Shown piece by piece: positions 49,876 to 59,113 of a stretch of 64,000 nt of DNA. Position 1 is the first letter of the stretch. Each line of letters opens with the position of its first letter. The stretch lies in contig OZ243951.1 of NCBI GenBank assembly GCA_965214565.1, positions 868,001 to 932,000 on the forward strand, written 5' to 3'. The notes beneath the pieces are model-generated. The model made no database searches. It had not been told where the DNA came from and saw only the letters and a program-made list of their open reading frames with translations. The translations under genes were made by a program, and so were the position numbers. Source of the DNA: VXYK01 sp965214565 (GTDB lineage Bacteria > Actinomycetota > Acidimicrobiia > Acidimicrobiales > Aldehydirespiratoraceae).

Positions 49876-51033
49876 TCAGCGGGTTGGAGAGACCCCTAAC
49901 CCGGGGGGTCGGGGGAGGTGCAGTCTGCCGTCTTCTACCTTTGGGCGGGGGGCTGTGTCGTGGGTTAGGAGCGCTGAGGTGGCCAGGCCGTGAGCCTGTT
50001 GCGGCAGTAGCGCCGCGGCGACGTGGGCAGCGTGCGCTACACCGATGGCGCTGTCGATCATGGTGGTGACCACGGCATCAGCGCCCGACCCTTCGACCAG
50101 GGCCACTGCGGCGATCGCCAAGTCGGGCCCGCCGAGGGCCTGTGGCTTGATGACCACGCATGAGATCGTGCTGCTTCTCAAGGCAATAGCAATGTCGTCG
50201 ACCGCGGCAGCCGACTCATCAACCGCCACCGGCACCGGACTCTGCGCTCCGACTGCGGCAATGCTGTCAATACCCGCTGCGGGTTCTTCGCAGAAGGCCA
50301 CGTTGTATCTGGCCATCGCGCGCAACGTGGCGATGGCGGTGTCGACGTCCCAGCCACCGTTCGCGTCGAGGCGGAGTTCGATCTCGTCGCCCATCGCTTC
50401 CCGCGCGGCCGCGACCCTCGCCAGGTCGATACGCGGATCTGCAGTGGCGACCTTCAACTTGACCGCTGTGATGCCTTCGATTGCCAACACCGCTGCCTTT
50501 GCAGCTACTTCTTCGGGATGAGCGTCTGAAATCAACCCGTTGACCGACACCGAACGCGGTGCTTCGGGTCGACGCTCAGAGATCAGGCCGCTGACCAGGA
50601 GCGAATGCGGCACTTCTGGTTCCGAGTTCGGCGAGACGGCAGAAGTCGGTCCGAGTCCACGATACACCTCGAGCAGCGACGCGATACTCACCTCGTGGCT
50701 GCGGGCAAGCAGATCAAAAGCCGCTCCAGCTACGGCCGCACGGGCATGAGGTTGAGCCTCGAGTTCTGTGAGAACCGCGCCGAAGCGAGGATCATCGATG
50801 CTGTCCATCTCGGCCAGCCTGGGCGAAATGGACGCCAACACGGTCTTGCAGTCATCGAGAGATTCTCGTGACCAACCCGGCATCGGGGCTGCCTCTCCCC
50901 AGCCGACGTGCGTCCCGTCGCTGATCGACAACAGTACGCCCTCCCGGTGCTCCACAACACCGTGGGCGGTGACCAGGGGCGACACCAGCCCAAGTCGGTA
51001 GTCCCGTAGTTCGGTGACCAGGGCCACGGTCAA
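49876..51033 (-). CDS. menC: o-Succinylbenzoate synthase
   Basis: An enolase-superfamily dehydratase making o-succinylbenzoate in menaquinone synthesis, 385 residues, slightly long. Catalytic parts are AVKLKVA (the K-x-K pair), LRLDANGGWD, FCEEPAAG and VAVDES in the usual order of Lys, Asp, Glu and Asp ligands. Residues about 133-170 contain an internal repeat: LLVSGLISERRPEA and SVSVNGLISDAHPEE, encoded by a diverged tandem duplication of about 51-54 bases, which explains the extra length. The start is TTG 51033 (or GTG 51027), overlapping the menH stop. Confidence 0.9.
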   Translation of the reverse strand: MTVALVTELRDYRLGLVSPLVTAHGVVEHREGVLLSISDGTHVGWGEAAPMPGWSRESLDDCKTVLASISPRLAEMDSIDDPRFGAVLTELEAQPHARAAVAGAAFDLLARSHEVSIASLLEVYRGLGPTSAVSPNSEPEVPHSLLVSGLISERRPEAPRSVSVNGLISDAHPEEVAAKAAVLAIEGITAVKLKVATADPRIDLARVAAAREAMGDEIELRLDANGGWDVDTAIATLRAMARYNVAFCEEPAAGIDSIAAVGAQSPVPVAVDESAAAVDDIAIALRSSTISCVVIKPQALGGPDLAIAAVALVEGSGADAVVTTMIDSAIGVAHAAHVAAALLPQQAHGLATSALLTHDTAPRPKVEDGRLHLPRPPGLGVSPTR

Positions 51034-51920
51034 CCCAAGCCCATCTGGCTGCGGATGAGGGCCGCGACCGCATCGGGCTGCTCAAGGTGTGCCGCGTGGC
51101 CTGCGTCGTCGACAACGGCGATCTCGGCTTTCGGCATCCGGGCAGCAAGTTCGACCGCTATCCAGGTGAACTTCGGGTCTTGCGCACCTGCCACGAACAC
51201 GGTCGGAACCGGACACGACTCGAGGTCCGCGTGCAACGGCGTCATCACGCCGGTACCCGCGGCGCTCAGGCTCCGGGCCAACCCCGCCGCCGAGTTTCGC
51301 AACCGTTGTGCCCGTGACGCCGCCAAGAAGCCCTCCCCGAGACGCGCCTGTGCAGCGAACAACGGATTCGCCATCCAACGGTCGACGAACATCTCCAAAC
51401 CGTCGCGCTCGATGCTCTCGGCCAACTTCTGGTCGGACTCGCGCCGCTCGGCACGTTCAACCTCGGTCGACAGGCCCGCTGATGCTCCGATGACTGTGAG
51501 CGAGCGCAACAGTTCAGGACGCCGACAAGCCAGCGTCAACGCCACCCTGCCCCCCATCGAATATCCGACGAGATGGAAGGGGTCGCTCGCACCACCCTCG
51601 CCGACCGAAGCGGCATTGGCAGCCATCGAACCGCTCTCACAGCCCTCGCCGACTGCCGCAATGTGCGCGGCCATCGAATCGATCGAATAGTCCCCTTCAT
51701 CGCCAGGGACACTGCTGCGACCGTGCCCTACCAGGTCGGGAATCACCACCTCAGCGCCGGTCTCCAACCGCTCGGCAAGGCAGTGCATCGTGCTGCCGTC
51801 ACCCGTGAAACCGTGCAGCAGCATCACGCACGGTCGATGCCGCCGCTCAACACTCCGTCGCTCAACACTCCGTCGCTCAACATGGAGGGCCACCCCTGGC
51901 GCCACCGTCACCAGGTTCAC
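51030..51920 (-). CDS. menH: Alpha/beta hydrolase MenH (SHCHC synthase)
   Basis: A 296-residue alpha/beta hydrolase; in menaquinone synthesis MenH eliminates pyruvate from SEPHCHC to give SHCHC. The oxyanion part is LLHGFTGDG, the nucleophile elbow GYSMGGR, the acid is probably in GAQDPKF, and the His in GHAAHLEQP. Two in-frame expansions make it longer than usual: ERRSVERRSVERR near residue 16-28, from a 15-base tandem repeat (51842-51880), and SMAAHIAAVGEG / SMAANAASVGEG near 83-113, from a 48-base duplication. Its neighbours menD and menC confirm the role. The start is GTG 51920, 13 bases after the menD stop. Confidence 0.88.
   Translation of the reverse strand: MNLVTVAPGVALHVERRSVERRSVERRHRPCVMLLHGFTGDGSTMHCLAERLETGAEVVIPDLVGHGRSSVPGDEGDYSIDSMAAHIAAVGEGCESGSMAANAASVGEGGASDPFHLVGYSMGGRVALTLACRRPELLRSLTVIGASAGLSTEVERAERRESDQKLAESIERDGLEMFVDRWMANPLFAAQARLGEGFLAASRAQRLRNSAAGLARSLSAAGTGVMTPLHADLESCPVPTVFVAGAQDPKFTWIAVELAARMPKAEIAVVDDAGHAAHLEQPDAVAALIRSQMGLG
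51842..51880 (-). repeat. 15-base in-frame tandem repeat in menH
   Basis: CGCTCAACACTCCGT occurs at 51842-51856 and 51857-51871, followed by a partial third copy to 51880. It encodes the repeated Glu-Arg-Arg-Ser-Val unit at the start of MenH. The period is a multiple of three, so unit loss or gain keeps the frame. Confidence 0.85.
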
Positions 51921-51933
51921 GGGCTGATCGTTC

Positions 51934-53772
51934 TCACGAGACGGCGTCCTTCACCGCGCCGGCGATGGCTCGGTGTTGGGCGAGATCCGCATCGGGATCC
52001 ACCGCAACGAGTACGACATCAACGCCGGGCGTGTCGCTCTCACAGGCTGAGCGCAGTACCTCGGCGAAATCCGACACTGATGACACCTCGCTGACGCGTA
52101 CGCCGCCAACACCGCCGAAACCGGCCAGATCGAGGCCGTGGGGCGTTCGAAAGAGCGTCTCGAAGTCGACCTCATCGCCGCGGGAGGCGATCGGGAGAGA
52201 CGAGAAGATCCCCCCGCCATTGTTGTCGACACAAACGACGGTCAGGTGCAGGCCGCAGCGAGCCGCACCGAACAGAGCGCCGAGATCGTGCAACAGCGCG
52301 ATGTCACCGATGAACAGCACCACGGGACCTTCGTGTTGCGATGCCAGACCCAACGCGGTCGAGGTGATCCCGTCGATACCGCTCGCCCCGCGGTTGCCGA
52401 CGAAATCGATACGGGGGCCCTCGGTCGGCACGAACGAGTCGAGTTCACGCACCGGCATTGAGTTCGAGGCCATCACCAGAGTCCCATCGGGCACCGCCTC
52501 GGCCAACACCGATGTGACCAGCGCGCTCAGCAATGGGCCTCGCTGGATCTCGTCGGCTATGACCCGGCCGACGGTCAGGTCCAATTCCTTCCATCGCTCG
52601 CACCACGCCGATTCTCGGCGAACGACACCCGCTGCTTCGGTCAGCACCGCCACCTGGTCTGCGGCTGCGTGTTGCGTGACAATAAATGAGGGGTCGTTCC
52701 AGCGGTTCGCCGGATCCATCAGGACCACATGGGTGGGCCGATGCGCTTCGAGCCACAACCGCAGGGGTTTCGTCGTCGGGACGCCTCCGACGCGAACCAC
52801 CACATCAGGGCGAAGTTCCTCGGCGATGTCGGCGTGGCGAAGGATATGATCGGCGTTGGCGATCACGGTCGCCGCCGAGGGACCGCGGGAACGGCGCGTG
52901 CCTGAGATCGGTTCGCCGACGACGGGCCAAGCCGTTGCTGCGCTCAAGTCCAACGCCACCGCAACCACGTGGTTCTGCGCTTCGATACCAGCCGCCGCGT
53001 CCGGCCCCACGATGATCACCCCCCGCTCGTAAGACTTCAGGTCTGCCAACGCGCGCTCTGTCTCGCCGGGCACAGCCGGAGCCGCGGAAACCGGACGCCC
53101 TGTCTCGCCGAGAACACTGCCCTCGCCGGGCACAGCCGGAGCCGCGGAAACCGGACGCCCTGTCTCGCCGGGTGCGGCGGGAGTATCGGGGTTTGGAGCC
53201 TCGACGACGGGAACGACACTGAGCGGCTCCAAGGGTTCGCGCAGGGGCCAGTTGAGGTGGACCGGACCCGGGTCGATTCCGGTGGCAGAGGCCACAGCAC
53301 GGTGCGCGATCGCGCGGCCCTGCGTCGGAGTCAAATCACCCGCGACGGCCAGATCAGCGGCCCAGCGGGTCGTTGCACCGTAGATCTTGACTTGATCGAT
53401 GGTCTGGGCCGAACCCCAGCCCCGCAGTTCGGGAGGGCGATCGGCAGTGCAGACGATCATCGGCACGCCCGCGTGATGCGCCTCAATGACCGCCGGCAGG
53501 TAGTTCGCCGCCGCCGTGCCCGAAGTGCACACCAGCACCGAAGGCCGGCCTGTGCGGCGAGCCTGGCCCAGAGCGAAGAAGCCTGCTGACCGTTCGTCGA
53601 GCTGGATCCAAGTACGGAGCTTGGGTTGGGCATGCAACGTGAGAGCCAGAGCGGTCGACCGTGAACCCGGGCTGATCACCACATCGGTCACACCGTGCTC
53701 CATCAACCCCGTAGCAAACGAAGCCACGGTGTCGTAGACAGGATCAGCCGCCGACACTGGCTCAGCGGGCAT
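51934..53772 (-). CDS. menD: 2-Succinyl-5-enolpyruvyl-6-hydroxy-3-cyclohexene-1-carboxylate synthase
   Basis: A thiamine-diphosphate enzyme that joins isochorismate and 2-oxoglutarate, the first committed step to menaquinone; 612 residues. Marks are VVISPGSRSTALAL, the catalytic Glu in QLDERSAGFFALG, TSGTAAANYLPAV, and the ThDP-binding GDIALLHDLGAL to VDNNGGGIFSSLP. Between the first and second domains (about 195-240) lies a Pro/Ala/Gly linker with two copies of GETGRPVSAAPAVPGE, from a 60-base tandem duplication; this linker also carries the dispersed repeat shared with ctaE and ctaD. ATG 53772 overlaps the menF stop by 11 bases. Confidence 0.95.
   Translation of the reverse strand: MPAEPVSAADPVYDTVASFATGLMEHGVTDVVISPGSRSTALALTLHAQPKLRTWIQLDERSAGFFALGQARRTGRPSVLVCTSGTAAANYLPAVIEAHHAGVPMIVCTADRPPELRGWGSAQTIDQVKIYGATTRWAADLAVAGDLTPTQGRAIAHRAVASATGIDPGPVHLNWPLREPLEPLSVVPVVEAPNPDTPAAPGETGRPVSAAPAVPGEGSVLGETGRPVSAAPAVPGETERALADLKSYERGVIIVGPDAAAGIEAQNHVVAVALDLSAATAWPVVGEPISGTRRSRGPSAATVIANADHILRHADIAEELRPDVVVRVGGVPTTKPLRLWLEAHRPTHVVLMDPANRWNDPSFIVTQHAAADQVAVLTEAAGVVRRESAWCERWKELDLTVGRVIADEIQRGPLLSALVTSVLAEAVPDGTLVMASNSMPVRELDSFVPTEGPRIDFVGNRGASGIDGITSTALGLASQHEGPVVLFIGDIALLHDLGALFGAARCGLHLTVVCVDNNGGGIFSSLPIASRGDEVDFETLFRTPHGLDLAGFGGVGGVRVSEVSSVSDFAEVLRSACESDTPGVDVVLVAVDPDADLAQHRAIAGAVKDAVS
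53063..53147 (-). repeat. 60-base tandem duplication in the menD linker, carrying the dispersed 25-base element
   Basis: Plus-strand copies of TCGCCGGGCACAGCCGGAGC-CGCGG start at 53063 and 53123, 60 bases apart. About 49 bases are identical between the two units before they diverge. The same 25-base element, with one or a few changes, occurs at 17798-17822 in ctaE and 17875-17899 in ctaD, always read in the same frame as Ala-Pro-x-x-Pro-Gly. Confidence 0.85.
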
Positions 53773-55825
53773 TCCGGGCCTCCATCACATCAAGCAGGGC
53801 GCGGAGTTTCACACCGGTCTCAGCCGACTCTTCGGCTGGTATCGACTCGGCCACCACGCCCGCACCCGAGAACAGCACAGCCCCCAGTTCGCCCACCAGA
53901 GCGGACCGCAGCGCAACACACAGCTCGCCGTTGCCGTCGAGGTCGCACCAGCCGACCGGTGCCGCGTACCAACCCCTGTCGAACCCCTCCCGCTCGAGGA
54001 TCCAGTCGACCGCTTCCTCAGTCGGGGTCCCCGCGACCGCAGGTGTGGGATGCAGAACACTGGCGACACGCATCACGTCCATGTCACTGACACCACCGGT
54101 TCTTCGCTGAACCTGTGCGGTTATCGGGGTGCGAAGGTGTTGAATCCTGGCCAGGCGCATGACCCCCGGATCGGGTCTGCAACTGCCCTGCAACCCGAGC
54201 ACTTCGAGGCGTCCGATGATGTCGTCGACCACGAACTGGTGCTCGGCGCGGGTCTTGGGTGAGGCCATCATCTCAGCGGCCAGATCCTCATCGGTCGCCT
54301 CTGTTGAACCGATCCGAGCCGTGCCGGCCACCGCTTCGGTGCGCACCTCCGGACCGTCCAGAGCGACGAGCTGCTCCGGACTCGCACCCAGGAACTGCCG
54401 GTCGCCGACGGCAACCGAGAATATTGCGCAGTTCCTGTAGCGATGCCTGAGCCGATGCAGCACATCGATGGGATCGACATCGCCCCTCTCGTGGACCCGC
54501 GCCAGCACCACCTTGCGAAACTCATTGTCGGCGATCGCGCAGAGGGCCTCGTAGACGAGGCTCAGATAGCTCCTGTCATCGGCTTCGATCTCGCCCGGTT
54601 CTGCCTCGAAGGGGCCTGTCAGAGGCGTTGGCAGGTCCGCAGCGAAGGCGTCGAGGCGTTCGTCAAGGGCCGCGGTTGCTGCCGCCTCGTCCTGACCGTC
54701 GCCCACTGTGGCGGCCGCCAGCAGCCATGTGCCGTCGGCCCGGTCGACGACCGTGAGTTCTGGAAGCACCCAGTGCGCATCGGGAAACCCGGTCCAGTCC
54801 AGGAACGCACCTTCACTTCCAGGCAACTCCGCGCCTCCAGGCGAGTCCGCGGCTGCAGGGCGTTTGGGGGCCTGGTCTGCACACGAGAATGAGAAACCCC
54901 CGAGAATCACCGGAGCGGGCGCGTTCGTCGGGCCTATCCGTTGGGTGCGCGCCGCGAGGGCCGCCCGTGCCGCGGATGTTGCCGAGAATCGCCCGTCGCC
55001 GGCGGGGGCGATGGTCTCGACTGCGCCGAGTCCGACTATGGAGAGACCCGACTCCGGGCGCATCCACAGTGTCCTGTGCCTCTCATCGGACGCCGCGAAC
55101 ACTGCGACCGGGTCGAGCCGTTCGCTGAGCCGCCTGCCCACGACGACGGTGCCGCCACCCACAGCAGGATCGTCGCCGAGGCGTGCGAGGGCGCGGCTCA
55201 CGAGAGTCTGCTCGAAGTGCCGCGCCACAAGGCCGGAGACGACCGGTACCAGGCGTGCAAGCAGAGCCACCAGTTCCTCCCGGTCACCGCCTTGACGGTC
55301 CGAGTGTTGTTTGAACAGCTCGATCGAGTCGTCGACGACGTCCTCCACATGGGTCGCGTGGCGCATCGCCAGTGCGGTCAGCTCTTCGAAACTCACGCCT
55401 GTCGCGATCAGCGTGCGGGCTGCGACGAGCATCTCGACGGCGTCGGGTCCGAAGCGCTGCGCTGCACCCTCACCGATCGGGGTGATCAAACCGGCGCCGA
55501 CCACGATGTCGATCATGAACTCGGGGATCTCCGCTCGCCGTGCGAGTTCTGCCCGGTCGAGGTCCGGGTCGGGCGCGTTGCGATCAGCCAGATCGGCAAG
55601 CAGTCCCGAGGCGTCCCCGGTTGACAGCTCCTTGATCTGGGCCAGCGTGAACCCGCGCTCGGAGAGGGCCTGGATCTGACGCAGACGACTGAGGTGGGAG
55701 TCGTTGTACACCGCGATGCGACCCCGTCGGGTGGGGGGCGCGAGCAGTTTGCGGCGCTGGTAGTAGCGGATGGTGTCGACACCGACCTCGGCAGCTTCAG
55801 CCAGCTCCTCTACTCGGTAGTTCAC
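53762..55825 (-). CDS. menF: MerR-type regulator fused in frame to isochorismate synthase
   Basis: One 687-residue frame holds two proteins. Residues 2-70 are a MerR winged helix: YRVEELAEAAEVGVDTIRYYQRRKLL, then YNDSHLSRLRQIQALSERGFTLAQIKEL. Residues about 90-215 are helical, with a second HTH-like unit (ELARRAEIPEFMIDIVVGAGLI). From about 220 to 687 it is a chorismate-binding enzyme: WMRPESGLSIVGLGA, RKVVLARV (436-444), LGASPEQLV, TEAVAGTA, EHQFVVDDI and LHPTPAVAGTP, all catalytic parts present. The product is isochorismate, used by MenD next door. No stop codon separates the halves. The start is GTG 55825, giving the normal MerR N-terminus; the frame further upstream to 56311 overlaps addB and is not coding. 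A regulator joined to the pathway's first enzyme is highly unusual. Confidence 0.88.
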   Translation of the reverse strand: MNYRVEELAEAAEVGVDTIRYYQRRKLLAPPTRRGRIAVYNDSHLSRLRQIQALSERGFTLAQIKELSTGDASGLLADLADRNAPDPDLDRAELARRAEIPEFMIDIVVGAGLITPIGEGAAQRFGPDAVEMLVAARTLIATGVSFEELTALAMRHATHVEDVVDDSIELFKQHSDRQGGDREELVALLARLVPVVSGLVARHFEQTLVSRALARLGDDPAVGGGTVVVGRRLSERLDPVAVFAASDERHRTLWMRPESGLSIVGLGAVETIAPAGDGRFSATSAARAALAARTQRIGPTNAPAPVILGGFSFSCADQAPKRPAAADSPGGAELPGSEGAFLDWTGFPDAHWVLPELTVVDRADGTWLLAAATVGDGQDEAAATAALDERLDAFAADLPTPLTGPFEAEPGEIEADDRSYLSLVYEALCAIADNEFRKVVLARVHERGDVDPIDVLHRLRHRYRNCAIFSVAVGDRQFLGASPEQLVALDGPEVRTEAVAGTARIGSTEATDEDLAAEMMASPKTRAEHQFVVDDIIGRLEVLGLQGSCRPDPGVMRLARIQHLRTPITAQVQRRTGGVSDMDVMRVASVLHPTPAVAGTPTEEAVDWILEREGFDRGWYAAPVGWCDLDGNGELCVALRSALVGELGAVLFSGAGVVAESIPAEESAETGVKLRALLDVMEARNAR

Positions 55826-55861
55826 AGCGCATCTCGCTCGGGGTCGTCGGGTGGAGCCCTG

Positions 55862-55895
55862 ATTATAGGAGTATCTACTCCCTGAGTCCTTACTC
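55862..55895 (-). promoter_or_regulatory. Promoter with MerR-like dyads upstream of the menF fusion
   Basis: On the minus strand a perfect TATAAT (plus 55862-55867) is directly preceded by the 14-base palindrome GGAGTAGATACTCC (55868-55881) and, upstream of that, by a second dyad GAGT-AAGG-ACTC (55884-55895). Four GAGT half-sites lie within 28 bases. MerR proteins bind dyads in the spacer between -35 and -10, which is where these sit. The -35 box itself is poor, as is usual for activated promoters. Transcription start would be about 30 bases upstream of the GTG. Confidence 0.68.
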
Positions 55896-55978
55896 CCGCG
55901 ATTGGTCGCGGGCGAGGGCTCGGCATAGTTCCCGGATTCCGCGACGGTGTCACACGAGGTGCGTACGATCGACACCTG

Positions 55979-58900
55979 ATGGCGACAACTCTCGAGATCA
56001 CGGGCTACGGGGACGCGGCGCACAGCGCCCTCGCAGGGGCGGTCAGGCAGCACAAGGCGGCCGATCCGCTTCGACCCGTCAGTGTCATCGTGGCGTCCAA
56101 CTACATGGGCATCGCTGCTCGGCGCGCACTCGGGCAGCGCCGAGGTGTAGCGGCGGTTACGTTCCTCACTCCCTACCGACTTGCCGAGCTTCTGGGATCG
56201 GCCGCGGTGGCCGCTAACGGCAAGCGGCCGGTTTCCACGCCGATCCTGGCGGGTGCCATGCGGGCGGTGCTGAGTCGTGAACCGGGGCGTTTCGAGGGGG
56301 TCCACACGCACCCGGCGACCGAGCGGTCACTCGTCAAGGCCCATCGCGCCCTCTCAGAGCTCCCGGCCGACACGCTCAAGCTGCTTTCAGCCGGGCCGAC
56401 CCGGACCGCTGATGTGGTCCGCATCTTTCATGCGGTCAACCGCGAGATCGAATCCAGGTACTCCAACGAACGCGACCTGGTGGACGAAGCGGTCAGAGCG
56501 ATCTCAACGGGGGCATCAACTGCGGCTGATCTCGGGCCGGCGATCCTCTTCCTCCCCCAGCGGATGAACCCGAACCACATACGACTGCTCAAGGCCCTCG
56601 GTCGCCATCACGAAATGCAGATCATCGCCGCCGCATCGGGCGTCTCCGAAGCCGACGAACCGGTACGGCTCGCGGTCGAGCAACTGGGGGTCGAGTGGTC
56701 GCCGCCCTCCCACATCGAAGCACCCGTCGCCGACCGTGCCCTCAGCGTCTCAGACGCAGACGACGAGGTCCGCCACGCGGTGCGCAATATCGTGGATGCG
56801 TCACTTGAAGGCATCCCCTTCAACCGCTGCGCTGTGCTCTACGGCAGTCACGAACCGTACGCCCGCATCGTCGGCGACGCCCTCGACGCGGCCGGCATCG
56901 AATGGTTCGGCCAGTCGGTGCGCACCACCGAGTCGTCGCTGCTGGGCCGGGCACTGCTCGGGATGCTCAAGCTGGGCGACCACGACTACTCGCGGCACGA
57001 CGTGTGCGCCTGGCTGGCAAGCGCTCCGGTTCGCCGAGCCGGCAACAAGCCGATCCCGGTGGCCGCTTGGGAGAGGGCCTCGCGGGCTGCGGGCGTGGTG
57101 TCCGGGGTCGACCAGTGGAGCAAACGACTGGCCCGCCTGGCCGACGACCTCAAGGCCGACGCAGAACGATTCGCGCTCGCCGAGGAGCAGGAATGGCGCG
57201 TTGATCGCTTGAACAGAGAGGCCGCCGATGCATCGGAGCTCGCTGCATTCGTCGCTGGACTGGCAGCGGATCTCCAGGCCGGCAACAACGCCAAGAAATG
57301 GTCTGAAATCGCCCGCTGGTGTCGGAAACTGATGCACACCTACCTGGGCAGTGAAGGGTCGCGCAACGACTGGCCGGCTCACGAGAGACGCGCTGCTGAG
57401 AGTATCGACGCGGCGATTACCCGAATCGGCGACCTTGACGGGGTCGACCCCAATCCCGGCGTGACGGCCTTCCGCAGCGCCTTGGAACTCCAGTTGGAAG
57501 ATGACCTGGGCCTGCATGGGACCTTCGGTCAGGGCGTGCTCGTCGGGCCGGTGAACCTGGCTGTCGGGCTGGAACTCGAGCAGGTGATCGTGCTGGGGCT
57601 TGCCGAGGGGACGATGCCTGCACGGCGACGAGACGATCCCCTGATCCCCGATCGCGTGCGAGAGGCCGCCGGGCCCAGCCTTCCAACCCGCGTGGACCAC
57701 ACGAACGACACCCACCAAGCGTTGCTGGCAGTGATGGCAGCGACACAGCACACCCTGTTCATGTTCCCCCGTGGAGATCTTCGCAAGAATGCCCAACGCG
57801 CCCCCAGCCGCTGGCTGCTCGACAGCTGCGAGGCCCACGACGGGGTGCGGCCGACCGCAGAAGGCCTCGCCCGCAGCACCGGCGACTGGCTCGTCGAGGT
57901 GCCCTCCTTCGTCGCCGGTCTGCGCGCCCTCTCCTTCCCCGCGCACAACCAGGAGTACGACATGCGCGCGCTCCTCGACTGGGCCGAGGACGGCAGAGAC
58001 ATCTTCAAAGCACCGCCGGTAGCCCAGCGCCGAGAACTGCGCCGAGCCGTCGAGTTGATATCCGGCCGTTGCACGGACCGCTTCACACGCTTCGACGGCA
58101 ACCTCGTCCGCGTGCTCGGCGCTGCCGCACGCAGGGAGTTGAAAGCCAAAGGGGAAGTGACTTCGGCGAGCAGGCTAGAACTCTGGGCGAAGTGCCCGCA
58201 CGCCTACTTCGTGCGTCATGTGCTCGGGATCAACCCAGTCGAGGACCCTGAGGAGCAGTATCGGATCAGTCCCCTCGACCTGGGAACGCTGGTCCATTCG
58301 ACGATTGAGCGCTGGATCGAGGAGGCACAAGCCGAAGACGCTCTCCCGTCGCCGGAAAGGCCCTGGAGCGATTCCGAGGTTGAGCGCCTCGTCGAGATCG
58401 GGGGTGAGGAGGCCGAGTGTCTCGAGCACCGCGGGCTGGTCGGGCGAGTGGTCTACTGGCAGCGTGACAGGCAGGTCCTGCTCGACGATCTGCGGGAGTT
58501 CAGCCGGTTTGATTCTGACCAACGCAGATCCCTCGGATCCAGCCCGATCGCCTCTGAGTTGCAGTTCGGTCTGCCCAACAGCGACCACGGTCCGGTCACC
58601 ATCGCCCTGCCCGGCGGACGATCGGTCAAACTGCGCGGCGCCATTGATCGGGTCGATGAAACCGCCGACGGAGATCTGCTGGTGATCGACTACAAGACCG
58701 GTTCCGCCAGAAAGCACAAGAACCTCCATGAGGACCCCCTGGCGAACGGCACCAGTCTGCAACTCCTGCTCTACGGCCTGGCCGCTCGGCAGATGCTGAA
58801 CCAGCCCGACACCCCGATGTCGGGCTCGTACTGGTTCGTCACGCGCAAAGGCCGGTTCGAGCCTCACGGCTATCAAATAACGCCGCAGCTGGAGGCCGAG

Positions 58901-59113
58901 GGGTTGGGCACAATCGCCGACATCGTCGAGTGCATCGAGTCCGGGATGTTCCCCGCTCATCCCGCGGCACCGCAGTTCCGTCCCTGGGTCGACTGCGTGT
59001 ACTGCGAACCCGACGGGCTCGGGCTCTCCCACCAGTACTCGGACTGGAAACGGATGGGCGGCGACCCAAACCTGCTGAGCTACCTCAGAATCAACGGTGG
59101 CGACAATGACTGA
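55979..59113 (+). CDS. addB: AddB-like helicase-nuclease subunit
   Basis: A 1044-residue protein of the AddB/RecB-nuclease type, one half of a double-strand break resection enzyme. The N-terminal helicase-like half is diverged: I see no clear Walker A. The C-terminal nuclease has VIDYKTG near residue 903 with downstream Gln-Leu-Tyr (LQLLLYG). The iron-sulphur Cys are in AKCPHAYFVRH near 739 and in DCVYCEPDG near 1005, as in AddB. The start ATG 55979 is divergent from the menF promoter. The stop overlaps the ATG of the next gene by eight bases, so the two subunits are coupled. AdnAB of mycobacteria is a related alternative name. Confidence 0.85.
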   Translation: MATTLEITGYGDAAHSALAGAVRQHKAADPLRPVSVIVASNYMGIAARRALGQRRGVAAVTFLTPYRLAELLGSAAVAANGKRPVSTPILAGAMRAVLSREPGRFEGVHTHPATERSLVKAHRALSELPADTLKLLSAGPTRTADVVRIFHAVNREIESRYSNERDLVDEAVRAISTGASTAADLGPAILFLPQRMNPNHIRLLKALGRHHEMQIIAAASGVSEADEPVRLAVEQLGVEWSPPSHIEAPVADRALSVSDADDEVRHAVRNIVDASLEGIPFNRCAVLYGSHEPYARIVGDALDAAGIEWFGQSVRTTESSLLGRALLGMLKLGDHDYSRHDVCAWLASAPVRRAGNKPIPVAAWERASRAAGVVSGVDQWSKRLARLADDLKADAERFALAEEQEWRVDRLNREAADASELAAFVAGLAADLQAGNNAKKWSEIARWCRKLMHTYLGSEGSRNDWPAHERRAAESIDAAITRIGDLDGVDPNPGVTAFRSALELQLEDDLGLHGTFGQGVLVGPVNLAVGLELEQVIVLGLAEGTMPARRRDDPLIPDRVREAAGPSLPTRVDHTNDTHQALLAVMAATQHTLFMFPRGDLRKNAQRAPSRWLLDSCEAHDGVRPTAEGLARSTGDWLVEVPSFVAGLRALSFPAHNQEYDMRALLDWAEDGRDIFKAPPVAQRRELRRAVELISGRCTDRFTRFDGNLVRVLGAAARRELKAKGEVTSASRLELWAKCPHAYFVRHVLGINPVEDPEEQYRISPLDLGTLVHSTIERWIEEAQAEDALPSPERPWSDSEVERLVEIGGEEAECLEHRGLVGRVVYWQRDRQVLLDDLREFSRFDSDQRRSLGSSPIASELQFGLPNSDHGPVTIALPGGRSVKLRGAIDRVDETADGDLLVIDYKTGSARKHKNLHEDPLANGTSLQLLLYGLAARQMLNQPDTPMSGSYWFVTRKGRFEPHGYQITPQLEAEGLGTIADIVECIESGMFPAHPAAPQFRPWVDCVYCEPDGLGLSHQYSDWKRMGGDPNLLSYLRINGGDND

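Noticed and set aside
55826..56311. N-terminal extension of the menF fusion frame
   Set aside because: It overlaps the start of addB on the other strand, lies upstream of the promoter-like dyads, and has no domain character. GTG 55825 gives the normal MerR start.
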